The notes beneath the pieces were generated by a model that was given only the letters and a program-made list of their open reading frames with translations, had not been told where the DNA came from and did not search any database. Positions 9,332 to 18,468 of a stretch of DNA of 64,000 nucleotides are shown in pieces. Source of the DNA: GCA-2687025 sp964473525 (GTDB taxonomy: Bacteria > Poribacteria > WGA-4E > GCA-2687025). Each line of letters opens with the position of its first letter. Positions within the stretch are counted from its first letter, which is position 1. The stretch is from NCBI GenBank assembly GCA_964473525.1, contig CAYYPK010000005.1:1-64000 (forward strand), given 5' to 3'. A program made the position numbers and the translations under genes.

Positions 9332-10456
9332 CTAGCCCTGCGCGCTTGCGCGAGGGATGGTGAAGCGGAACGTGGCGCCCTCGCCGGGCAGCGAGTCCAC
9401 CCAGATGCGCCCGCCGTGCCTCTGTACGATCTTACGACAGACCGCCAGGCCGATGCCCGTTCCGTCATAGCTTCCGCGACCGTGCAGCCGCTGGAATATC
9501 TCGAATATCTGCTCTGCGTATTCTGGCTCGAATCCGATCCCATTGTCCGCCACTGAGAACTCCCACGCGTGGTCCGTCTGCTCCGCCGCCACGTGCACCT
9601 CTGGGATCGCCTCACCGTGGAACTTGAGCGCGTTGCCGATCAGGTTCTGCAAGAGCTGTGTGAGCTGCTGCTCGTCACCCAGCACGGTCGGCAGTGTATC
9701 CATCGTTATCTCCGCGCGTGTCTCGGCAACCTGCGCTGATAGGTCGGACACGACGCGATTCACGACGGCGCCCGCGTCCACGGGCATGAACATCTCGCCG
9801 CGCGAGCCTACCCGCGCGTAATCGAGCAACGCCAGGATGAGCGCCTGCATGCGCTTCGTGCCCTCGACGGCGCGGCCGATGTACCGAGTCGCTGTCTCAT
9901 CAAGCGCCTCCGAATACTTCTTGTCCAACATCTGGACGTACCGCGTCACGGATCGCAGCGGCTCTTGCAGGTCGTGCGACGCCACGAACGCGAACCGTTC
10001 GAGGTCCGCGTTCGACTCGGCAAGCTGCTCGTTAAGCGCCCGCGTCTGGTCGTACAGCAGTCGCACCTCGATGAGGTTCCGCACGCGCAGGAGCGTTTCC
10101 ACGAGGTCGAACGGTTTCGTGAGGAAGTCCTTCGCCCCCGCGCGCAACGCTCGGTAGCGGATCTCGCGGTCCTGATACGCGGTCAGCACGATGACGGGTA
10201 GGTATCCGTCCGGCCCGTCGATCTCACGCAACTGGTCGAGCACCTGGAACCCGTCCAGGTGCGGCATGTTCAGGTCCAGCGCCACGAGGTCCGGTCGCCA
10301 CTCCCGGTAGGTCTCCCCGACGGAGCGAGGGTCGGTCAGGCTGCGGACGTTCTGGTAGCCCTCGCCCTCGAGGAGCTCCTCTAGCAGCTCGACGTTCGCC
10401 GGTTCGTCATCGACGATCAGCAGCTTCGCGGCTAGTATCTGTTCTTCGCCGACCAC
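9332..10456 (-). CDS. Receiver-histidine kinase hybrid (REC-HisKA-HATPase)
   Basis: 374 residues starting at GTG. The N-terminal receiver (about 10-125) has IVDDEP, phosphoacceptor Asp61 in LVALDLNMPHLDG, and TKPFD. A short helical linker follows, then the phosphorylation box ASHDLQEPLRSV with His161, of the phytochrome-like HisKA subtype. The ATPase domain carries LIGNALKF (N box), VADNGIGF (G1), IFEIFQRLH (F box) and GTGIGLAVCRKI (G2). No membrane segment is present, so it is a cytoplasmic kinase whose activity is presumably set by phosphorylation of its own receiver. It lies 25 bases downstream of a pentapeptide gene and 39 bases upstream of a receiver gene. The likely path is hybrid kinase to this receiver, then to the terminal Rcp1-like protein. 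Confidence 0.92.
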   Translation of the reverse strand: MVGEEQILAAKLLIVDDEPANVELLEELLEGEGYQNVRSLTDPRSVGETYREWRPDLVALDLNMPHLDGFQVLDQLREIDGPDGYLPVIVLTAYQDREIRYRALRAGAKDFLTKPFDLVETLLRVRNLIEVRLLYDQTRALNEQLAESNADLERFAFVASHDLQEPLRSVTRYVQMLDKKYSEALDETATRYIGRAVEGTKRMQALILALLDYARVGSRGEMFMPVDAGAVVNRVVSDLSAQVAETRAEITMDTLPTVLGDEQQLTQLLQNLIGNALKFHGEAIPEVHVAAEQTDHAWEFSVADNGIGFEPEYAEQIFEIFQRLHGRGSYDGTGIGLAVCRKIVQRHGGRIWVDSLPGEGATFRFTIPRASAQG

Positions 10457-10481
10457 GGCGTCCCCCTGTGCGCTCCCCTGT

Positions 10482-11861
10482 TCACACCGAAATCATACCC
10501 GCCTTGACGGGGTCAAAGCCCTCCGGGAAGACGGTCTTCGCGTCGTACCGCGCGCGACGGAACCAGGCCCCCTCGGCCTTGGAGCCGCCGAGGTTGGCAT
10601 GGCACAGGTTCGCCTCGGTAAAGTCCGCCCAACCGAGGTCGGCTCCGCTCAGGTCCGCGTCCATGAGGCTGGCGCTGTCCAGCACCGCCCCGGTCAGCGT
10701 GGCGCCGGCGAGTTTCGCGGCGTTCAGCACCGCGAAGCGCAACTGCGCGGCGCGTAGGGTCGCCTCACGCATGTCCGCGCCGTCGAGATAGGCGTCGCCG
10801 AAGTCCGCGCCCGTGAGATCCGCCTTGTGGAACTGAGCGTTGGCGAGCGACACCCCACGCATGTCTATCCAGCGAAGTTCTCGCCCGGCGAACGAGAATC
10901 TGGGATCGACCGCGAAGACGCCAGCCGCCTTCAGATCGAAGCCCTTGGGGAACCTGGTGCGAGCGTTCACGATAGCTCCGTGGAGTCGCGCTCCGTCGAG
11001 TTTCGCGCCCCGCAGGTTGGCGTTCTGTAGATAGGCTCCTCGCAGGTCCGCCTTGGTCAGATCCGCGTCGTGTAGGTCTCGTTCGTTGAGGTCCAGCCCA
11101 CGCAGGTCCGCGGACACGAGGCTCGCGGACGGCCCGATGTCCTTCGCGCCGGCCTCCAGCGGGTCGACTCTCCTGGGGAAGTGCGTATCCGCGTCGAATA
11201 GCGCGCCGTCGAGGTCCGCGCCTTGCAGATCGACCTGGCGCAGGTCGACGCCGCACAGGTCGGCGCCGCGCAGATCCGCCTGAAGGAACACGGCTCCGTG
11301 CAACGTAGCGTCGCGCAGGCGCGCGCCCGCAAGCGTCGCCATCCGCATTGCGGCGTTCTCGAGGTTCGCCCCTGTCATCCTGGCGCCTGTCAGGTCGGCG
11401 TCGCGCAGTAGGGCTCCGCCGAGGCGCGCGCCGTCGAGGTGGGAGTGCGCCAGGTTCGCTCCCGTCAGGTTGCCGTCTCGCAAGTCTGTCAGTTGTAGAT
11501 CGGCTTCCCTCAGATCGGCGCGTTGGAGCGAAGCGTGACGCAGGATGGCCCCTCGGACGAGGGCGGCGCGGGCGACGACATCGCTCGCGTCCGCGCGCTG
11601 TAGATTGGCGCCGTGCAGGCACGCCTCGGTCAGATCGCCCGCCCGCATGGACGCGCCCGTAAGGTTGCAGCGCGAGAGATCCGTCCCGACCATCGCGGCG
11701 CCGTCGAGGGTAGCGCCAGCTAGATTCGCTCCGCCGAGGCGGGCCCCCGTGAGGGCACCGTTGTGGAAGTTCGCGCCGCCAAGATCGCGTTGCGAGAGCT
11801 CCATGCCCGACAGGTCACGATTGGCCAGGGACGCCCCGGGGCCGATGTCCGCGTTCTGCAT
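10482..11861 (-). CDS. Pentapeptide-repeat protein (459 aa)
   Basis: Almost the whole chain is A(D/N)LXX repeats such as GADLRGADL and DADLTGARM, which form a right-handed quadrilateral beta-helix. It has no signal peptide or membrane segment. The repeats are interrupted by three similar linkers with a T.FP..FD...AG theme (DTHFPRRVDPLEAG, RTRFPKGFDLKAAG, KTVFPEGFDPVKAG), after which two of the helices restart with GPSASL- or DPRFSFAG-type segments. The chain also begins with such a restart (DIGPGASLANRDLSG), so it reads as three supermodules. Family members mimic DNA (gyrase protectors) or act as scaffolds; no role is known here. It sits 12 bases after the hybrid kinase gene, so a role in that signalling pathway is plausible. 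A second protein with the same layout is at 15517-16854. Confidence 0.88.
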   Translation of the reverse strand: MQNADIGPGASLANRDLSGMELSQRDLGGANFHNGALTGARLGGANLAGATLDGAAMVGTDLSRCNLTGASMRAGDLTEACLHGANLQRADASDVVARAALVRGAILRHASLQRADLREADLQLTDLRDGNLTGANLAHSHLDGARLGGALLRDADLTGARMTGANLENAAMRMATLAGARLRDATLHGAVFLQADLRGADLCGVDLRQVDLQGADLDGALFDADTHFPRRVDPLEAGAKDIGPSASLVSADLRGLDLNERDLHDADLTKADLRGAYLQNANLRGAKLDGARLHGAIVNARTRFPKGFDLKAAGVFAVDPRFSFAGRELRWIDMRGVSLANAQFHKADLTGADFGDAYLDGADMREATLRAAQLRFAVLNAAKLAGATLTGAVLDSASLMDADLSGADLGWADFTEANLCHANLGGSKAEGAWFRRARYDAKTVFPEGFDPVKAGMISV

Positions 11862-11873
11862 CAGTTCACCGTT

Positions 11874-14021
11874 CTACGGCTTTGTGCCGGTGGCGCCGGG
11901 CCCGAGGTAGGCGTTGATCGCCTCGACGAAGGCTGGCACGTCGATGGGTTTGGTTAGGTAGCGGGCGAATCCGGCGGCCAGACCTCGTTCCACCTCGCGT
12001 GGCATCGCGTCGGCGGTAAGCGCAAGCACGGGAATGCTCGAGGTGGCGTCCCACGATTGCAGCGTCCTGAGCGCCTCGTAGCCATCCATGCCGGGGAGGT
12101 GGATGTCGAGCAGTATCAGGTCCGGCTTGTGTGCGTGCGCGAGCTCCAGGCCGAGACGAGCGTGTGGAGCGCTCATGAGCGTGATGTCCGGGCGTTCCGA
12201 CAGGATCTCTCCGACGAGCTGCAGGTTGGCCGGGTTGTCCTCGACGTACAGCACGACGTAGCTGGCGGTCTCGTCCTCGGCAGTCGCGATGCGCTCCGTG
12301 GCTCCGTCGGCGTCTGCGCGCGCCGTGTCCGACTCCTGCTCGGTCAGCGGCAGGTCAATGTAGAAGCAGCTGCCCTCTGGCGACGTGGTCTCGAGACCCA
12401 CCGCCCCGTGCATCGCCTCCATGAACCCCTTCACCAGAGCAAGACCAACGCCTGTGCCTTCGACCTCTGTCGTTTCCGCTCCCAGTCGCGAGAACGGCTC
12501 GAACAGCTCGTCGAGACGCTCGGATGGAATGCCAGAACCCGTGTCCGCGACGCGCAGGCGTAGGCGGGAGTCCGAGACGTCCTCCCACGTTATCGACACG
12601 CTGCCACTCTCGCGGTTGTATTTGACCGCGTTGGACAGGAGGTTCAGCAGCACCTGCCGCAGCCGCGTCCGGTCGGCTAGCACGTCGCGCGGGTTGCCCT
12701 CGTCCATCCCCGTGATGCTGATGTGCCGGTCGTCGGCGAGCGGTCGGATCGTGTCCGCGGTCTCCTGTACGAGCGCCTGCAGCGCGACCGGCTCCGTCGA
12801 CAGCGAGAGCCTTCCGGTCTCCACGCGCGCCAGGTCCAGCACCTCGTTGATGAGTTCGAGGAGGTGATTGCCGCCTCGGAGGATGCGGCTCACGCGGTTC
12901 CTCTGGGGGTCGTTCAGAGAGCTGTCCATGTCGAGTAGCTGCGCGAAGCCCAGGATGGAGTTCATCGGCGTGCGGAGCTCGTGGCTCATGCGGGAGAGGA
13001 ACTCTGACTTCGCCTGATTGGCTCGCTCCGCCTCCTCTTTCGCAGTCTGGAACTGCTCCGTGCGCTCCGCGACCTGCTCTTCCAGAATCTCGGCGTGCGC
13101 CTGCACCTGCGCGTACAGTTCCCGTCTCTGAGTGTCTAGCGCCGCCAGGTCCGTCACCATGCGAGCCAGCGCGTGACCCACGACATCGTCGTCGGATCGA
13201 GGCTCGACGCGGGCGGTGAGATCGCCTTGCGCGATCTTCCCGGCTACCTCGGCCGTACCCCGCAACGACTGCACCATCACGGCGAAGCTCTGCGCCAGGG
13301 CGCCGATCTCGTCCTTGCGGCCGACGAGCGGGACGTCCACCGTCAGGTCGCCCGCGGCGATTCTCCGCGTGCCGTCGGACATCTGCCGCAGCGGCCCCGA
13401 GATCGATCGCGTGAGCAGCACCGTCATGCTCCCGAGCAGTACGAGCGCCCCGATGGCGCTGAGACCAATGACGTTCTGCGTTCTGCGCGCGGCGCCTTGG
13501 GACATCGCCTCGCGGGCGATGAGCCGGTCCTGCTCCGTAGCAACCATCTCGTGGATCGCCGACCTCGCGGCGTTCATAGCCTCCATGCCGTCCCGCCCGG
13601 CGAGTAGCGTGGAGGCGACGTCTAGCCCCTGCGCGTCCCTCACATCGTGCGTGCGCTCTAGCGACGTGAAGACCGCCGTGAGCGTTGGAATGAACGACTC
13701 CAGCCGCCGAGGCAGCGTTGCGTCGTCTCCTGTTAGCCCGATGAGACGGCTGAGGGTCTCATGGCTCTCACGCCGGTTTGCTTGGTACTCCTTGACGTAG
13801 TACGTGTCGCCGGCGATCAGATAGCCGCGGCTCGCCGTCTCCGCGAAATGCAGCTGGTACAGAAGGTGATTCAGCTCGTGCAACACCTTGCGACTGTGGA
13901 GCGTGCGTTCCGACGACTCAATGAGCGTGCTCGTGCCACGGTAGGCCGACAGGGCGATCAGGAGCAGAGCCAGGAGACCCAGGCCGTAACCTGCCGCGAT
14001 CCTTGTACCGACAGACCTCAT
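11874..14021 (-). CDS. Membrane hybrid histidine kinase (CHASE3-like sensor, HAMP, HisKA, HATPase, REC)
   Basis: 715 residues from the ATG at 14019-14021, chosen because GGAGG lies 6 bases upstream; the frame runs on to 14099 but adds Arg/Pro residues. TM1 is near 8-26 and TM2 near 184-204, enclosing a helical periplasmic domain like CHASE3 (ETASRGYLIAGDTYYVKEY). HAMP follows (about 206-255) with a second HAMP-like segment (KIAQGDLTARV). The H box is MSHELRTPMN with His347; N, G1 and G2 boxes are LLSNAVKYN, VADTGSGIP and GTGVGLALVKGF. The C-terminal receiver has VEDNPAN and phosphoacceptor Asp639 in LILLDIHLPGMDG, then LTKPID. It is the first gene of the minus-strand operon ending at 8864 and is the probable signal input. 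The ligand is unknown. Confidence 0.92.
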   Translation of the reverse strand: MRSVGTRIAAGYGLGLLALLLIALSAYRGTSTLIESSERTLHSRKVLHELNHLLYQLHFAETASRGYLIAGDTYYVKEYQANRRESHETLSRLIGLTGDDATLPRRLESFIPTLTAVFTSLERTHDVRDAQGLDVASTLLAGRDGMEAMNAARSAIHEMVATEQDRLIAREAMSQGAARRTQNVIGLSAIGALVLLGSMTVLLTRSISGPLRQMSDGTRRIAAGDLTVDVPLVGRKDEIGALAQSFAVMVQSLRGTAEVAGKIAQGDLTARVEPRSDDDVVGHALARMVTDLAALDTQRRELYAQVQAHAEILEEQVAERTEQFQTAKEEAERANQAKSEFLSRMSHELRTPMNSILGFAQLLDMDSSLNDPQRNRVSRILRGGNHLLELINEVLDLARVETGRLSLSTEPVALQALVQETADTIRPLADDRHISITGMDEGNPRDVLADRTRLRQVLLNLLSNAVKYNRESGSVSITWEDVSDSRLRLRVADTGSGIPSERLDELFEPFSRLGAETTEVEGTGVGLALVKGFMEAMHGAVGLETTSPEGSCFYIDLPLTEQESDTARADADGATERIATAEDETASYVVLYVEDNPANLQLVGEILSERPDITLMSAPHARLGLELAHAHKPDLILLDIHLPGMDGYEALRTLQSWDATSSIPVLALTADAMPREVERGLAAGFARYLTKPIDVPAFVEAINAYLGPGATGTKP

Positions 14022-14091
14022 GCGGGCCTCCACACGTCGCCTTAGTGCGACGGGCTCATACGACGGGAGACGGAGCGGCCTGCGAGGGCGA

Positions 14092-14136
14092 CAGGTCACC
14101 GCAACCTAGTATAGTCATGCGTCAGGTGACCGCAAC
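14092..14136 (-). promoter_or_regulatory. Promoter of the kinase/pentapeptide operon with flanking direct repeat
   Basis: On the minus strand TTGCGG (14130-14135) and TATACT (14108-14113) are 16 bases apart, predicting a start near 14101, about 80 bases before the ATG at 14021. The plus-strand words CAGGTCACCGCAAC (14092-14105) and CAGGTGACCGCAAC (14123-14136) are a direct repeat with one mismatch, 31 bases apart (about three helical turns). One copy covers the -35 region and the other the start site. Confidence 0.5.
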
Positions 14137-14298
14137 AGCCGGGCGCCGGACGCGCGAAGGCGGTCGCGCCCGTCCCGCCACGTCCCTTTGGTAACGCGGC
14201 GGGTTAGGGGTATGCTCTGCCGGGCGGGACTTAACAGCGCGACCGCTTGACCGTGGCCATCAGGCCACTCTCAATGCCCCCGATCAGGAGACCATGCC

Positions 14299-15471
14299 GT
14301 GTGTATGCGACGCGCGACGGTCGCGGCGACGTTGTTCGCGGGCATGTGCCTCGCGATGCCGTTCACGCACGGGTGTGGGGCGGATGGCGACGCCGAGGTC
14401 ATCCGAGTGGGCGTCGGACTGCCCCTCACCGGTAGCGCGTCGGTGTTGGGTGAGCAGATGCGCATGGGCGCGGGTCTCGCGATGGTGCAGCGCAACGCCC
14501 GCGGCGGCATCGGCGGTCGGCCCATAGAACTGGTGTACGGGGATGACCGCGGCCGGGCGTCCGAGGCCAGCGCAGTCGCGCACAGGTTCGCCGACGATCC
14601 CACGGTCGTCGCGGTCATCGGGCACTTCAACTCGGCATGTTCGCTTGTCGGCAAGCCCATCTACCGCGATGCCGGCATCCTGCAGTTCTCTCCCGGATCG
14701 ACCAACGTCGACGTGTGCCGTGGGTCCGACTGGACGTTCCGCAACCTCTACAGCGACGACTACCAGGGTAGGTCTATCGCTCGCTACGTGTCCGCGACTC
14801 TGGGCCTACAGCGGGCCGCGGTGCTGTACGATGACGACGACTACGGCGTCGGTCTCAAGGACGCCTTCGTGGAGGAGGCGGCGTCTCTGGGCCTGGAGGT
14901 CGTAGGCGCCTACCCCTACGAGCGAGAGATCACGCTCGACTTCGGCGCGACCATCGACGAGGCGCACGCCCTCGAGGCCGAGATCATCTTCGTGTCCGGC
15001 CTGTATAACGAGGCGGCCCTAATCGCTCGCGCGACGCGTGAGAGAGGGATCGCGACGCCGTTTATCGGCGGCGACGCGGTCCTATCCGAGGCCCTGCTCG
15101 GTGTGGGCGGCGACGCCGTCGAGGGCTTCCTCATGACGACGCCGTTCATAGTGCATCCAGACATTGGCGGCCCGTCGGCGCAGGAGTTTGCGCGGGCGTT
15201 TGGGGAGGCGTATGACCGCACGGCGGACACGTGGGCGGCGCTCTCGTACGACGCCCTCAACCAGCTCTTCGAGGCCATCGAGGAGGAAGGCCCCGATCGC
15301 GCGCGCATACGCGACCACTTTGGGCGCACGACAACGCTCGAGCGCGCGTACCACGGCGTCACGGGCCCGACGTACTTCGACGAGCACGGCGATTGCCTCA
15401 AGCCTGCGTACGTCGCCGTCGTACGGGGTGGCGAGTTCGTGCCCGCCGCTCGGCAGCTCGTCGGTCCCTGA
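14299..15471 (+). CDS. ABC-type branched-chain amino acid/amide substrate-binding lipoprotein
   Basis: 390 residues of the periplasmic binding protein type I (LivJ-like) family: IRVGVGLPLTGSASVLGEQM at the mature start, then RGGIGGRPIELVYGDD, VVAVIGHFNSACS, QFSPGSTN, AAVLYDDDDYGVGLKDAFVEEA and FVSGLYNEAALIARATRERG. The signal is MCMRRATVAATLFAGMCLAM with a possible lipidation Cys26; the lipobox THGC is imperfect. The GTG at 14299 is 8 bases after GGAG, while the ATG at 14305 is 14 bases after it, so GTG is favoured. No ABC permease or ATPase gene is adjacent, so the protein is an orphan here; it may serve a transporter elsewhere or act as a sensory binding protein. Confidence 0.85.
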   Translation: MCMRRATVAATLFAGMCLAMPFTHGCGADGDAEVIRVGVGLPLTGSASVLGEQMRMGAGLAMVQRNARGGIGGRPIELVYGDDRGRASEASAVAHRFADDPTVVAVIGHFNSACSLVGKPIYRDAGILQFSPGSTNVDVCRGSDWTFRNLYSDDYQGRSIARYVSATLGLQRAAVLYDDDDYGVGLKDAFVEEAASLGLEVVGAYPYEREITLDFGATIDEAHALEAEIIFVSGLYNEAALIARATRERGIATPFIGGDAVLSEALLGVGGDAVEGFLMTTPFIVHPDIGGPSAQEFARAFGEAYDRTADTWAALSYDALNQLFEAIEEEGPDRARIRDHFGRTTTLERAYHGVTGPTYFDEHGDCLKPAYVAVVRGGEFVPAARQLVGP

Positions 15472-15516
15472 CGTCGCCGGGCGATGCCCGCAGCCGTCCG
15501 TGGCGTGCCTCTGACG

Positions 15517-16854
15517 CTAGACGCGGCGGCGTGGCAGGAGCATGCCCGCGGCTTTCGCGTCGAAGCAGTCAGGTAGCTGGGTAGTCTCGTCGTAGCGGGC
15601 GCGTCGGAACCGCGTGTCGTCCAGATGCGCGCCGGTCAGAACGGCTCCCCGCAAGTCCGCTTCGGTGAGGTCCGTCCAGGCCAGGCTCGCGTCCGTGAGG
15701 TCCGCCCCTCTCAGGTTGGCCCCGTGAAGTATGGCGCCGCGCAGCGACGCGTCGCGGAGGGATGCTCCATCCAGCGACGCGGTGCGGAGACTGCACATGT
15801 CGAGGGTGGCGTTGTCCAGGCAAGTCTTCGAGAACTGCCCGCCGTTCATGTCTGCTCCGGTCAGGTCGCACGCGCGCAGGTCGGCGTCGCAGACGTCCAC
15901 CTGCTCGAGATCCCGCCATCGGAGGGCGACCCCCGGCAACGACGCGCCACGGCCCACTAGACGCGCTCCCGCGTCCTGCAAGTCTACGCCTTCGCTCAGG
16001 ATCGTCGACGCATCGTAGACGGCGTCGGTCATCCGGCACCCTTCGAGGTCCGCGTCGAACAGGTTTGCTCCCCGCAGGTCCGCGCGTGTGAGGTCCGCGT
16101 CGCGCAGCAGGGCGTGGGACAGGTCCGCGCCCAGGAGGCTAACGCCTGGGAGCTGTTGGCCGGCCAGATCGGAATCCGCCCCGACGAGAACCATCCCAGA
16201 GGACACAGGATCCCTCTGAGCCGGAAAGACGGTGGTCGTGTCGTACAGCGCCCCCAGCAGCGTCACTTGCCGCAACGCCGCTCCCTTGAGATCTGTTCCG
16301 CGCAGGTCCGCGTTGTCCAGGTCCGCTCCGCGCAGATTCGAGCCCCGCAGGTCAACGCCGCGCAGGTGCGCCCCGCGAAGCACGGCGTCACGCATTGTCA
16401 CCCCAAGCAGGCCGGCGTGGGCGGCCTGGGCTCCAGACATGTCGACCCGGTCGAGCGTGGCGTTTGCCAGTCGCGCGTGCGCCATGTGTGCGCCGGTGAG
16501 GTCAACGCGTGTTAGATCGACGCCTCGCATATCGGTCCACTGGAGGTCGGCGCCCGCCAGGACGGCCGACGTCAGCTCCGCGTTTTGCAGTACTGATCCC
16601 TGCAACACGGCGTTGTCCATGCGGCATTCCGCTAGCTGGGAGCGAGACAAGTTCACGCCGTACAGGTACGCGCTGGTAAGGTCGGCGCCTGTCAGGTCCA
16701 GGGCGGCGAGGTTCAGCCGCGAGAGATTCTCACCCGCCATGGACGCGCCGCGCGCGTCGATGTCCCGCGACCGTCGCACCGCGCGCAGGGCCTCCACCAC
16801 ATCGCTGTCGGTGGGCGTGGCCGTTGGCGGCGGATGTTGCTCCGGCGTGGACAT
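15517..16854 (-). CDS. Pentapeptide-repeat protein (445 aa)
   Basis: Starts at the ATG at 16852-16854 (MSTPEQ), with AAGGGA about 11 bases upstream; the frame continues to 17448 but that part is antisense to the peroxidase gene and is rejected. After a Thr/Pro-rich leader and a short helix (VVEALRAVRRSRDID), the chain is A(D/N)LXX repeats to the end, e.g. GADLTSAYL and GSNLRGADLDNADL. Linkers TTTVFPAQRDPVSSG, ASTILSEGVDLQDAG and ETTQLPDCFDAKAAG recur at similar spacing to those in the 10482-11861 protein, so the two are paralogues. It is cytoplasmic by absence of any signal. Function unknown; DNA mimicry or scaffolding is known for relatives. Confidence 0.85.
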   Translation of the reverse strand: MSTPEQHPPPTATPTDSDVVEALRAVRRSRDIDARGASMAGENLSRLNLAALDLTGADLTSAYLYGVNLSRSQLAECRMDNAVLQGSVLQNAELTSAVLAGADLQWTDMRGVDLTRVDLTGAHMAHARLANATLDRVDMSGAQAAHAGLLGVTMRDAVLRGAHLRGVDLRGSNLRGADLDNADLRGTDLKGAALRQVTLLGALYDTTTVFPAQRDPVSSGMVLVGADSDLAGQQLPGVSLLGADLSHALLRDADLTRADLRGANLFDADLEGCRMTDAVYDASTILSEGVDLQDAGARLVGRGASLPGVALRWRDLEQVDVCDADLRACDLTGADMNGGQFSKTCLDNATLDMCSLRTASLDGASLRDASLRGAILHGANLRGADLTDASLAWTDLTEADLRGAVLTGAHLDDTRFRRARYDETTQLPDCFDAKAAGMLLPRRRV

Positions 16855-16988
16855 TCGGCAGCTGTTCCCTTGCGAGCAGACGGATTGCCCCCGCAGGGGA
16901 GGCTGAGCGCGCTCGGTACCATACCACACCGGAGGAGGTCGGCCCACTCGGGGCGCCGACGTGGCAGCGTCCCTGGGATGCCTCGCCG

Positions 16989-18299
16989 CTACGGCGCCTT
17001 CACGCCGAAGAGCGGCGTCAGCCCGCTGGGCACGGTGGCGGGAACTGTTAGCAGCATCGGGTCCAGGAGCGTGCCGGGGTCGGTCAGCGCCTCCATGAAG
17101 GCCACGACATCGTCCATCTCGGCGCCCGTCAGCTCGAGGGGAGCCTTCAGATCTGCGTCGAGCATGGCGTCGGTCACTCCCGGGTGGCGTGGCTGGGCCC
17201 CTTCGTTGTAGAAATCCACCACCTCGCGGAGCGTGTCGAACACGCCGTCGTGCATGTAGGGCGCCGTGAGTCCGATGTTGCGTAGCGTCGGCGTACGGAA
17301 GGCGTACCGGTCGGCTGGATCCAGCGTGTGCTCCTCTCGCCCGAGATCGTCTCCCAGTACGATGTCCTTGCCCTCGCCCTCCTGCGGCACGCCCTGCACG
17401 ACGAACTCGAAGTCGCTGAACATCGCGCCGCTGTGACAGACGCCACACTTCGCCTTCGTGTAGAACAGCTCCAGCCCGCGCAGTTGGCTGTCCGTCAGCG
17501 CGTTGTCATCGCCCTCGACGTAACGGTCATAGGCGGAGTTTCGCGTCACCAACTCACGCTCGTACGCGGCGATGGCGCGGCCGTACGTCGATGGGTTGAC
17601 GATGGTGATGCCCGGATATGCCTCGGCGTTGTCCGCGAACGCTTCGGTGAAGAGCGTCCTGTATTCAGGGATGCCGCGAAGCCGGCCGAGCACGTTGCTC
17701 AGGCTCTGGTCAGTCGCGAACTCTTCGTCCTCGCCGTAGGCATCGCCACGCATCTCTACGCGTGAGGCGATCGGACCCTTGGCCTGGTCCTCCAACCCGC
17801 GCACGCGACCGTCCGCGAACATGAAGCCCATCCACGAAGGGTCGCCGAACTCGTCCTCGTTGAAGGCGGTGTTGAACACCGTGGGCGAGTTGCGCGGCTC
17901 CAGCTCTATCTCGCGGCCGCTTACCGAGGAGTGTGATACGACCCGGTCGGCGCCCAACCCGACGCCGCTCGTGCCGGCGCCGAACTGGCGGTTGTCTGCG
18001 AACGCGAGATCCGGGTGGTGACACGTTCCGCACGCGGTGTCCTTCTCGCCGCTGAGGATGGGATCAAAGAAGAGGAGGCGGCCCAGCTCGACCCGCTTCT
18101 CGTTGTAGCCGTTGTCGAACGGGTAGGGAATCGGCCCCAGCGTCTCAAGCGCAAACCGCACGCGCGGGTCGGTGTCGTCACCGACGACGGGGTCGTCGGC
18201 GTCCTCGCCGCAGGCGACCAACGCCAGCGCGATGGCAAGGACGCACGGCCAAAGCCACCGGCTGTCGTGTCTGGCGTAGTAAGTGGCGGGCGGGGTCAT
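16989..18299 (-). CDS. Di-haem cytochrome c peroxidase / MauG-family lipoprotein
   Basis: 436 residues from the ATG at 18297-18299, giving a lipoprotein signal that ends in LALVAC (Cys30). Two c-type haem sites are visible, CGTCHH at 90-94 and CGVCHS at 285-289. The surrounding motifs fit the bacterial cytochrome c peroxidase/MauG family: LGRLLFFDPILSG, RNSPTVFNTAF, MGFMFADGR, RTPTLRNIGLTAPYMHDG and LREVVDFYNEGA. These periplasmic proteins reduce H2O2 with electrons from small cytochromes or carry out oxidative protein modification. The haem partner residues cannot be separated from peroxidase function by eye. The gene is divergent from the DUF6785-like gene across about 170 bases. Confidence 0.9.
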   Translation of the reverse strand: MTPPATYYARHDSRWLWPCVLAIALALVACGEDADDPVVGDDTDPRVRFALETLGPIPYPFDNGYNEKRVELGRLLFFDPILSGEKDTACGTCHHPDLAFADNRQFGAGTSGVGLGADRVVSHSSVSGREIELEPRNSPTVFNTAFNEDEFGDPSWMGFMFADGRVRGLEDQAKGPIASRVEMRGDAYGEDEEFATDQSLSNVLGRLRGIPEYRTLFTEAFADNAEAYPGITIVNPSTYGRAIAAYERELVTRNSAYDRYVEGDDNALTDSQLRGLELFYTKAKCGVCHSGAMFSDFEFVVQGVPQEGEGKDIVLGDDLGREEHTLDPADRYAFRTPTLRNIGLTAPYMHDGVFDTLREVVDFYNEGAQPRHPGVTDAMLDADLKAPLELTGAEMDDVVAFMEALTDPGTLLDPMLLTVPATVPSGLTPLFGVKAP

Positions 18300-18468
18300 G
18301 CGGCGTGTCTCACGGGTCTTGCGTTGGGAAGCTGCGGGGAATATAGCACGAACGGCGTGACGGCGCTGGCCCGCCAACACCACGCGTCGGGCGCAGGTTG
18401 ACCGTTGGGCCGCGCGGACCGACACTGCGGCCACTCCCTCGCCTCTTCCGCCCGACGAAGGCCGTGCC

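Noticed and set aside
16855..17448. Upstream extension of the second pentapeptide gene
   Set aside because: It overlaps the peroxidase gene on the same strand and lacks pentapeptide repeats; the ATG at 16854 gives a sensible N-terminus.
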